Source: Micrococcus porci (GTDB lineage: Bacteria > Actinomycetota > Actinomycetes > Actinomycetales > Micrococcaceae). Taken from it: 64,000 nucleotides of DNA. The translations under genes and the position numbers were made by a program. This document shows positions 1 through 5,438 of this stretch, one piece after another (position 1 is the stretch's first letter; each line of letters opens with the position of its first letter). The stretch lies in contig NZ_CP083691.1 of assembly GCF_020097155.1 (NCBI RefSeq), forward strand, positions 558,001 to 622,000. Direction: 5' to 3'. A model generated the notes under the pieces. It made no database searches and was not told where the DNA came from. It worked only from the letters and a program-made list of their open reading frames with translations.

Positions 1-1172
1 GCGCGGCCGCCGAGCAGCCCTGCGCGCTCCCGGATGTTCAGCACCCCGAACGAGCCGTCGGGCTGCGGCGCGTCCCGGGGTCGGCCGGGGTGCTGGGCGG
101 GGGACAGTTCACTGAGCACCCGCAGACGCACCTGCCCGGGGGACAGGGTGAAGAGCACCTGGCACGCGCCCCCGGCGGGGGCGTGCTTGACCACGTTGGT
201 GACCGCCTCGTGGGCGATCCGGTGGACGGTCGCGTCCACGTGGCGGGGCGCGCGCACCCCGTCCTGCTCCTGGACCTGCAGGTCGACGTCGAAGCCGTGC
301 GCGCGAAGCCGCGCGGCGGCGTCCCGGGCCGCCTGCGCGGAGGAGGTCACCAGCGCGGTGTCGAGAGCGTCCGGCGTGCCCGTGCCCCGGCGCGCGTCGA
401 CGTCGGTGCCGGCGTAGAGCACCTGGAGCAGGCCGCGCAGATTGGCGTGGGCCTGCCGGGCGACGTCGGCCACGGCGTCCGCCATCCGCTGCTGGGCGGC
501 GCGGTCGGGGGCGACGCGTATCGCCTGCGTCTGCATGGCCAGGACGGCGAGGTCCTGGGCCACCACGTCGTGCAGGTCGCGGGCCAGGCTGCGCCGGATG
601 TCGGCCGTGGCGCGGTCGCGCGCCTCCACGAGCTCGAGGTTGCGGCGGCGGGCGCGCTCCAGGGAGACCGACTCACGCCGCAGGAGCAGCCCCACGGCGG
701 TGCCCGCCAGTGCCGGCACCAGCATGAGCGGCAGCACGTCCAGGTGGTCGGGGCGGAGGGCGGCGGTGAGCACCGTGGTCGCCAGGAGGGTGCAGCTGAA
801 GACCACCAGGGGCGTCCTGGAGAGGTACAGGGCGGCGAACCCCATGGCCAGGCCCACGGTCACCACCGGCAGGGCGTAGAACCCCGAGGCCAGTGCGGAC
901 AGGACGAGCAGCGTGTAGCAGCCCATGAGGGCACGGGCGCCGGCGAGCGCCAGGACGAGCGTCACGCCGGTGCCGAGGGAGAAGAGGGCGTCGGCCGAGT
1001 CCAGCAGCCCGCCGCCCGGGCGGCCGGCCGCCCCGAGGGCCAGGTCCGCGGTCTCCCAGACCAGGAGGAGGCCACCGACCACGGCCAGCAGCCGGCGGAG
1101 GCGAGGGGAGAGCCGGCGCGGGGGTTCTGCCAGGAGGCCCCATGTGGCCCGGCCCCATGCTGGGACGTTCAC
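1..1172 (-). CDS. Membrane sensor histidine kinase (NarL/DesK type), cut by left window edge
   Basis: Sensor kinase expected to autophosphorylate and pass phosphate to the LuxR-type regulator encoded divergently at 1575. The reverse-strand frame gives about 150 residues of hydrophobic helices (roughly six membrane passes). A HisKA_3 dimerisation helix follows with RDLHDVVAQD (phosphoacceptor His near residue 201), then an HATPase with N box HEAVTN and a G box near GVLNIRERAGLLGG at the window edge. About 390 residues are visible and perhaps 35 C-terminal residues are missing. I chose the GTG at 1172; its ribosome site is weak. It lies 66 nt after the secreted-peptide gene on the same strand, so the two probably form an operon. 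A short-loop polytopic sensor domain beside a secreted peptide fits peptide sensing, but the ligand is inferred. Confidence 0.88.
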   Translation of the reverse strand, partial: MNVPAWGRATWGLLAEPPRRLSPRLRRLLAVVGGLLLVWETADLALGAAGRPGGGLLDSADALFSLGTGVTLVLALAGARALMGCYTLLVLSALASGFYALPVVTVGLAMGFAALYLSRTPLVVFSCTLLATTVLTAALRPDHLDVLPLMLVPALAGTAVGLLLRRESVSLERARRRNLELVEARDRATADIRRSLARDLHDVVAQDLAVLAMQTQAIRVAPDRAAQQRMADAVADVARQAHANLRGLLQVLYAGTDVDARRGTGTPDALDTALVTSSAQAARDAAARLRAHGFDVDLQVQEQDGVRAPRHVDATVHRIAHEAVTNVVKHAPAGGACQVLFTLSPGQVRLRVLSELSPAQHPGRPRDAPQPDGSFGVLNIRERAGLLGGR

Positions 1173-1238
1173 GTCGTCCAGTATGGGGCCGGGCCGGGTG
1201 CGGCCCGCAAGGTGCCGTCGGAGCCGCGTCGGGGGGGC

Positions 1239-1454
1239 TCAGCAGGGGATGATGGGCACGCGGCGGCAGATGTACCGGTAGAAGTCCGGGGACGCCGTCC
1301 CCGGGTCGGAGATCCGCATGTCGTGCCCCAGGGGGGAGACGGCGGGGGCGGCCGAGGCGGCCGGGGCGCCGATCATCAGCGCCGGGAGGACGGCGACGGC
1401 GACGAGGGTGGAGCGGAGGCGGGCGGCGGGGCGGGGTGCGGTGGTGGTGGTCAT
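1239..1454 (-). CDS. Small secreted peptide (71 aa), candidate pheromone of the bacteriocin locus
   Basis: This encodes 71 residues with a clear Sec signal: basic start (RPAARLRS), hydrophobic core, and an ASA-type cleavage site near residue 35. The predicted mature peptide is about 36 residues. It ends in a Cys-bounded loop, CRRVPIIPC (Cys63 and the C-terminal Cys71), which could form a disulfide or thiolactone ring. I recognise no family. It sits between the histidine kinase and the response regulator of the circular-bacteriocin locus. Its promoter carries two copies of the same 11-bp motif found at the bacteriocin promoters. Role as inducing peptide is inferred; it could also be an accessory antimicrobial or an immunity-related peptide. 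The ATG at 1454 lies just where transcription should start, suggesting a leaderless message. Confidence 0.7.
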   Translation of the reverse strand: MTTTTAPRPAARLRSTLVAVAVLPALMIGAPAASAAPAVSPLGHDMRISDPGTASPDFYRYICRRVPIIPC

Positions 1455-1461
1455 GCCCTCG

Positions 1462-1527
1462 AGCCTGCCCGCCCGGGGGAGGGATCCGCGACGCCCGTTC
1501 CGGCACACCCGCCTGTCCTTTCGGGCA
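1462..1527 (-). promoter_or_regulatory. Promoter of secreted-peptide/kinase operon with two phased motif copies
   Basis: Reading the minus strand, TGCCCGAAAGG (1527-1517) is followed 22 bp later by TGCCGGAACGG (1505-1495). Then 27 nt separate it from a weak -10 box CAGGCT (1467-1462). The ATG begins at 1454, so the transcript would be leaderless. Repeat spacing and distance to -10 match the two bacteriocin promoters to within 1 nt. Confidence 0.65.
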
Positions 1528-1535
1528 TGGTCGGC

Positions 1536-1568
1536 TGCCCGAAGCGACGGGGTCGGGGCCACTAGGGT
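1536..1568 (+). promoter_or_regulatory. Leaderless promoter of the response regulator, with motif variant
   Basis: TAGGGT at 1563-1568 lies 6 nt before the ATG at 1575. A motif variant TGCCCGAAGCG (1536-1546) lies 16 nt upstream of it, a different geometry from the other motif copies, so it may serve autoregulation rather than class II activation. Confidence 0.55.
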
Positions 1569-1574
1569 GGCCGC

Positions 1575-2252
1575 ATGGACGCCATCACCGTGCTGATCGT
1601 GGAGGACGAGCCCCTCCTCACCCAGGCCTATACGATGATCCTCGAGGCCGACCCCGGGATACGGGTGGTCGGCACCGCCTCCGACGGCGCCGCCGGGGTG
1701 GCCGAGCACGAGCGCCTGCGACCCGACGTGGTCCTCATGGACCTGCGGATGCCGGTGCTGGACGGTGTGGAGGCCACGGGGCGGATCATGCGGGAGCACC
1801 CGGAGGCGAAGGTGCTCGTGGTGACGTCCATGACCACGGAGGACTACCTCTCCCCGGCGCTGGCCAACGGTGCCGCCGGCTACCTCACCAAGGACACGGA
1901 CGCCGAGGGTCTGGTCCGCGCCGTGCGGGCCGTGGAGGCCGGGACCATGGCCCTGGGCCCGAGCATCGCCCGGGAGGTGGTGGACCTGCTGCTGCGCTCG
2001 GGCGTCGCTCCGCGCACGGACGCCCCGGCGTCGCCCCGCGACCTGCCCGAGGCACTGACACCCCGGGAGCAGGACGTGCTGGAGCTGCTGGCCGAGGGCC
2101 TGACCAACCAGGAGATGGCCGCCCGTCTCTACGTGTCCGACTCCACGGTCAAGTCCAACCTCGCCCGCGTGATGCACAAGCTCGGGGCCAACAACCGCGT
2201 GCAGGCCCTCGTGCTGGGGGTCCGGGCCGGCCTCGTCTCGATCCCGGGCTGA
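1575..2252 (+). CDS. LuxR/NarL-family response regulator
   Basis: This 225-residue protein has an N-terminal receiver domain (residues 3-120) with acidic pocket E10/D11, phosphoacceptor Asp56 (VVLMD) and Lys106 (YLTKD). A NarL-type helix-turn-helix follows (about 158-220, LTPREQDVLELL and NQEMAARLYVSDSTVKSNL). It is divergent from the kinase and immediately upstream of the circular-bacteriocin genes. The direct-repeat arrays at 2368-2443 and 4896-4906 are its most plausible binding sites, because tandem phased repeats before a poor -35 region are typical for NarL-type activators. The ATG at 1575 is supported by a leaderless promoter. Target assignment is inferred. Confidence 0.92.
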   Translation: MDAITVLIVEDEPLLTQAYTMILEADPGIRVVGTASDGAAGVAEHERLRPDVVLMDLRMPVLDGVEATGRIMREHPEAKVLVVTSMTTEDYLSPALANGAAGYLTKDTDAEGLVRAVRAVEAGTMALGPSIAREVVDLLLRSGVAPRTDAPASPRDLPEALTPREQDVLELLAEGLTNQEMAARLYVSDSTVKSNLARVMHKLGANNRVQALVLGVRAGLVSIPG

Positions 2253-2289
2253 CGCCGCGTCCCCTCCGTCCGTTCGGGCGGCCTCCCCC

Positions 2290-2317
2290 GCCCCGTCACC
2301 GCCTCCGGTGACGGGGC
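2290..2317 (+). terminator. Hairpin terminator after response regulator
   Basis: GCCCCGTCACC (2290-2300) and GGTGACGGGGC (2307-2317) form a perfect 11-bp stem with a 6-nt loop, 38 nt after the regulator stop codon. No T tract follows, as is usual in very GC-rich genomes. Confidence 0.75.
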
Positions 2318-2367
2318 GGCGTCATGTGCGGGGCGGTCAGAGGGCTCCCTCGGCCCGTGCGGCCCCC

Positions 2368-2475
2368 TGCCCGAACGGGTGCGCCCCCTGCCCGAACGGC
2401 TCGGGGATCATGCCCGAACGGCACGCTGAGCCTGCCGGAACGGCTGTATTCGGGCTGTGTGGCCCTCCGTAGATT
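2368..2475 (+). promoter_or_regulatory. Four phased 11-bp direct repeats and promoter of the bacteriocin precursor
   Basis: Copies lie at 2368-2378, 2389-2399 and 2411-2421 (all TGCCCGAACGG) and at 2433-2443 (TGCCGGAACGG), spaced 21, 22 and 22 bp. This places them on one face of the helix. After the last copy, 26 nt lead to TAGATT (2470-2475), a good -10 box without a recognisable -35. The leader to the ATG at 2557 is about 75 nt and ends in AAGGAG. The rest of the 2253-2556 gap holds only the terminator described above and one reverse-oriented variant (2280-2270). Confidence 0.8.
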
Positions 2476-2556
2476 CAGTGGTGTCGGAGCAGGAGAGATC
2501 CCGCGGCCGACGACCACCACACCGGATCCCGCGGGATCCCCATCGAAGGAGAACCC

Positions 2557-2847
2557 ATGTCCACCTCGCTCGTCGCCCTCGACTCCGCCGCCACCCGCCG
2601 CTCCGTCGGTGTCGCCGCCTCCCTGTCCGTGATCGGCCTGATCGTCGGCGGTGTCACCCTCGCCTGGGTGGCCGGCTCGCTCGGCATCTCCGCCTCCGCC
2701 GCCTCCCAGATCGTCAACGCCGTCCAGGTCGGAGGCCTGGCCCTGACCCTCGTGGGCGCCGCGTTCGGCTTCGGCGTGGGCTCCGCCTTCGTGGCCACCG
2801 TCCGCTGGTACATCCTCCGCAAGGGCAAGGCCGTCGCCATCGCCTGA
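2557..2847 (+). CDS. Circular bacteriocin precursor (circularin A/uberolysin type)
   Basis: This 96-residue precursor of a head-to-tail cyclised antimicrobial peptide has RBS AAGGAG before the ATG. Residues about 36-96 look like a mature circular bacteriocin: a 59-62 residue run of short Ala/Gly/Val/Ile-rich helices with LGISASAASQIVNAV near the start and a cationic segment RWYILRKGK before a hydrophobic end, AVAIA. The pattern LGIS-x-AA followed by I/V-V/D-N/I closely resembles circularin A and amylocyclicin as I remember them. The leader (about 35 residues) is long, as in amylocyclicin. The exact cyclisation residues are not certain; Leu35, Ala36, Trp37 or Val38 joined to Ala96 are candidates. 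The following genes (ATPase, DUF95 protein, polytopic proteins) are the partners expected for such peptides. Confidence 0.85.
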   Translation: MSTSLVALDSAATRRSVGVAASLSVIGLIVGGVTLAWVAGSLGISASAASQIVNAVQVGGLALTLVGAAFGFGVGSAFVATVRWYILRKGKAVAIA

Positions 2848-2864
2848 GCCCGACCCGGTGCGCC

Positions 2865-2902
2865 CCGGCCGGCCCGTCCGCCTCGGCGGGCGGGCCGGCC
2901 GG
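2865..2902 (+). terminator. Strong hairpin between precursor and downstream genes
   Basis: An 18-bp stem (2865-2882 with 2885-2902) carries only one G-T wobble and lies 17 nt after the precursor stop. It likely acts as a partial terminator or 3'-end stabiliser, giving excess precursor mRNA over transporter and maturation mRNA. The ATPase gene starts 60 nt later. Confidence 0.7.
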
Positions 2903-2962
2903 ACCGGGCGTCCCGCCCGGACGCCGCGACCCCTCCGCCCCTCCACCGAACGGAACCTCCCC

Positions 2963-3640
2963 ATGAACCCCGCCGCCCCGGCGCCGGCCATCCGCCTCGC
3001 GGACGTGAGCGCCGCCTACGACCGCCGTCGCCCCGTGTTCACGGGCGCGGACCTCGTCATCGACGGGCCGGGCCTGGTCCGCGTCCACGGCCGCAACGGC
3101 GGCGGCAAGTCCACTCTCATCGAGCTGGTGTCCGGCTACCTGCGCCCGTCGGACGGACAGGTGCGGATCGGCGGCCTGCCCGCCCACGACCCCCGTGCCC
3201 ATGAGCGGCGCCGCGTGTGCCGCACCGAGCCCGCCCTCTACCCCCTGATGGACGTGCACGACCACGTGGTGTTCGCCAGCCGGTGGGCCGGTGCGGACCC
3301 CGCGGAGGGACTGGCTCGGGCCGAGCGCTACGGGCTCGGCCCGTGGATGCACGCTCCCGCCCAGACCCTCTCCACCGGCAACCGCCGCCGCCTCTGGATC
3401 GTCCAGTGCACGGTCGGCGCCTTCGACACGGTGGTCCTCGACGAGCCGTTCAACGGGCTCGACGACGAGTCCTCCGCCGTCCTCGCCGCTGAGCTGGCCG
3501 CCTGGGCGCGCACCCGCTGCGTCGTCCTCATCTGCCACCTGCCCCCGCCGGGGCTGGCCTTCGACCGGGTGGTCCGCTGGCCCCCGGGACAGGCCGCCGC
3601 CGACCCCGCACCCCCCGCCGACCCAGGAGTCCGACCATGA
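2963..3640 (+). CDS. ABC transporter ATP-binding protein of the circular bacteriocin locus
   Basis: This 225-aa nucleotide-binding subunit has Walker A GRNGGGKST, a Q-loop region replaced by RTEPALYP, signature LSTGNRRRL, Walker B VVLDEPFNGLDD and H-loop ICHLP. It should energise export or immunity together with the membrane proteins encoded just downstream. I start at ATG 2963 (MNPAAPAP) rather than the in-frame 2858 codon, because the latter would translate the hairpin. The last 4 nt overlap the next gene (ATGA), implying coupled translation. It corresponds in role to the CirD/As-48D ATPases of known clusters by context. Confidence 0.88.
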   Translation: MNPAAPAPAIRLADVSAAYDRRRPVFTGADLVIDGPGLVRVHGRNGGGKSTLIELVSGYLRPSDGQVRIGGLPAHDPRAHERRRVCRTEPALYPLMDVHDHVVFASRWAGADPAEGLARAERYGLGPWMHAPAQTLSTGNRRRLWIVQCTVGAFDTVVLDEPFNGLDDESSAVLAAELAAWARTRCVVLICHLPPPGLAFDRVVRWPPGQAAADPAPPADPGVRP

Positions 3641-4266
3641 CCGCCGCTCTGGAGCGCGGGAGGCCCCTCGAGGGGGCCCCCGCGCGGCCCGCCACCCCAC
3701 ACCGTCGGGCCCGCTGCACCCCGCCGTGGCCCCGCCCCGGCGTCCTGGCCCTCGCTGCCGTGCTGGCTGCGCTCCTCGCCCTGGCCGGCGCCGCGGTCGG
3801 CCACTCCGCCGCCGGGTCCCTGCCGGCCGGGCTCCTGGGCGGCCCGCACACCTCCGACGCCGACTGGACGCTCACCGGGATCCTCGGCCGCAACCTCGGC
3901 GCCGCCCTGCTGGTCTTCGGCGGCGTGGTCACCGGCGGGGCCCTCACCGCCGTCACCCTGCCCCTCGTGGGCGTGTGGGTGGGGGCCACCCTCCGCCTCG
4001 CCCTCGACGCGGCAGGCTGGGAGGGCGCCGTCGGCGCCACGGTGCTCTACGCGCCCCTCGAGTTCGCGGGGGTGCTGCTGGCCGCCGTCGCCGGCCTGGT
4101 GCCCCTGGCCGCGGCGCTCCTGCGTCCCCGCGACGCCGACGTCGTCCCGGGCCCTCTCTCCCGGTATCTCGGCGCCCTGCCCTCGGCCTGCCTGCTGATC
4201 GGGTGCGCCCTCCTCCTCATCACCGCCGCCGGCGTCGTCGAGCACCTCGTGGTCTCGGGACGCTGA
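3637..4266 (+). CDS. SpoIIM/DUF95-family membrane protein
   Basis: The protein has 209 residues with about five membrane helices. The middle portion (NLGAALLVFGGVVTGGALT, then VGVWVGAT, then YAPLEFAGVLLAAVAGL) matches the DUF95/stage II sporulation protein M pattern, including a Pro-Leu-Glu-Phe motif within a helix. DUF95 proteins are a hallmark of circular bacteriocin clusters (CirC/As-48C type), where they are needed for production or immunity. A sporulation role is excluded by lineage. The first about 40 residues are Arg/Pro-rich and probably cytoplasmic. It overlaps the ATPase gene by 4 nt. Confidence 0.82.
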   Translation: MTAALERGRPLEGAPARPATPHRRARCTPPWPRPGVLALAAVLAALLALAGAAVGHSAAGSLPAGLLGGPHTSDADWTLTGILGRNLGAALLVFGGVVTGGALTAVTLPLVGVWVGATLRLALDAAGWEGAVGATVLYAPLEFAGVLLAAVAGLVPLAAALLRPRDADVVPGPLSRYLGALPSACLLIGCALLLITAAGVVEHLVVSGR

Positions 4267-4287
4267 CCCCCCAGGAAAGGACCTCCC

Positions 4288-4878
4288 ATGTCCAGCTCGT
4301 CCCCCGCCCTGCCCGTCACCGCCCTGCGCTTCCCCGAGCACTCCGCCCCCCGGCCCGGCGTGCCCGGCGCCGACGCCCCCGCCGGACCGCGCACCCGCGG
4401 CGCCGTCTCCTGGGGCGTGTACCTGGCCGTGTGCGCCGTCGCGGGCCTGCGCCTGCCGGCCATCCTCGAGGCCACCCGCGATCGCATCGCGGCGGAGGCC
4501 GGGGCCGACGCCGGCGGCGGCTTCGTGGACCTGGCGCTCGGCGTCACCGGCGTGCTCGCGGTGGTGGCGTTCGTCATCGTGTTCGCCCTGTACGTGTCCA
4601 CGGCCCGCCTCCTCGAGCGCCACACCCTGGCCCCCGCGCCGGGCTCGGTGGTCGGGGCGCACACCCTGGCGCTGGGCTGCACCCTGCTGTCCGTCCACGG
4701 GGCCGCCCTCCTCACGGGGACCCTGGCGCCGGTGCCCGTGCGCCTCGGGATCGCGGTGGCGGCCTCCGCGGCCGCGGTCGCCCTGCTGCGCGGCCAGCTC
4801 CCCACCGGATCGGCGCCCCGCCGGGTCGCCGCGGCCGCCACGGTGCTGCTGCTGTCCGCCCTGAGCGTCGCCTTCTGA
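4288..4878 (+). CDS. Polytopic membrane protein of bacteriocin locus, unknown family
   Basis: The 196-residue product begins with a Pro-rich tail of about 40 residues and then has five or six hydrophobic helices (for example VSWGVYLAVCAVAGL, GVTGVLAVVAFVIVFALYV and VAAAATVLLLSALSVAF). RBS AGGAAAGGA precedes the ATG. I recognise no domain. It lies 21 nt after the DUF95 gene and before a second internal promoter, so it belongs to the first transcriptional unit. It may be part of the export channel or a self-immunity protein. Known circular-bacteriocin immunity proteins are smaller and more basic, so this assignment is only a possibility. Confidence 0.8.
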   Translation: MSSSSPALPVTALRFPEHSAPRPGVPGADAPAGPRTRGAVSWGVYLAVCAVAGLRLPAILEATRDRIAAEAGADAGGGFVDLALGVTGVLAVVAFVIVFALYVSTARLLERHTLAPAPGSVVGAHTLALGCTLLSVHGAALLTGTLAPVPVRLGIAVAASAAAVALLRGQLPTGSAPRRVAAAATVLLLSALSVAF

Positions 4879-4895
4879 GGCCGGCGGCCCCGGGA

Positions 4896-4938
4896 TGCCC
4901 GAACGGGCGTAGTGACCGGCCGCGGCGCCCCCTAGATT
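4896..4938 (+). promoter_or_regulatory. Second motif-controlled promoter inside the bacteriocin locus
   Basis: TGCCCGAACGG (4896-4906) is followed by exactly 26 nt and then TAGATT (4933-4938) continuing CA. This is the same motif, distance and -10 as at the precursor promoter. A leader of about 45 nt ending in GAGAGGA reaches the ATG at 4986. A single full copy is present here; a degenerate partner may follow at 4913. Confidence 0.75.
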
Positions 4939-4985
4939 CACAACACCACCCCCGCCGGAGGACCCGGCCCGTCTGAGAGGACACC

Positions 4986-5393
4986 ATGCGTCTCACCACC
5001 ACCCATCTGCGCATCGCCCTGGGCGCCGTCGGCCTGCTGGGCCTCGGCGTCCTGGCCACCCTCCTCTGGGGCGGCGTGCTGCCGGCCGCCCTGAGCTCCA
5101 CCCAGCGGGGGATCGTCCTGACGGCGGCCGCGGTGGCGGCCGTGGCCCCGCTCCTGGGGGCCGTGCTGCCCGTCACCCGCATCGAGCGCCCGTCCAGCGC
5201 CGTGCTCCCCTCGTTGGGCCTGTTCGGCTTCGGCGTCCTGTTCACCGACGCCCTCGACGTGTTCCCGGTGCGGATCATCGTGATCCTCGGCGGCCTTCTG
5301 GCCCTGGCCGCCGTGGTCGCGGCCCTGTTCGGTGGACCCGAGCGCGCCGAGGCCGCCGAGGTGCCCGAGCGCACCGCCCATCGCTTCCACTGA
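4986..5393 (+). CDS. Small four-helix membrane protein, candidate immunity protein
   Basis: This 135-residue protein has four hydrophobic helices (LRIALGAVGLLGLGVLATLLW, IVLTAAAVAAVAPLLGAVL, VLPSLGLFGFGVLFTDAL, IIVILGGLLALAAVVAALF) and a short charged tail. RBS GAGAGGA precedes the ATG. No family is recognised. It has its own motif-controlled promoter, so it can be made together with but independently of the precursor. That would suit an immunity protein, and small polytopic proteins of similar layout protect producers of other circular bacteriocins. Function is inferred from position only. Confidence 0.78.
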   Translation: MRLTTTHLRIALGAVGLLGLGVLATLLWGGVLPAALSSTQRGIVLTAAAVAAVAPLLGAVLPVTRIERPSSAVLPSLGLFGFGVLFTDALDVFPVRIIVILGGLLALAAVVAALFGGPERAEAAEVPERTAHRFH

Positions 5394-5438
5394 CCGCACC
5401 GACCCCGGGCCGTGCGCCCCCGGACGGAGGACCCGCCC

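Noticed and set aside
90..1565. Long + strand open frame of 491 codons opposite the kinase and secreted-peptide genes
   Set aside because: Low-complexity Gly/Arg/His-rich translation with no domain; the opposite strand gives clear kinase motifs. High GC creates such shadow frames throughout the window.
2368..2443. CRISPR-like array
   Set aside because: Repeats are only 11 bp with 10-11 bp spacers and sit before a promoter; this is an operator array.
2557..2847. Holin or generic small membrane protein
   Set aside because: The circular-bacteriocin pattern of the last 60 residues and the partner genes explain it better; no lysis genes are nearby.
3637..4266. Sporulation protein SpoIIM
   Set aside because: The DUF95 fold is shared, but the lineage does not sporulate and the gene sits in a bacteriocin operon.
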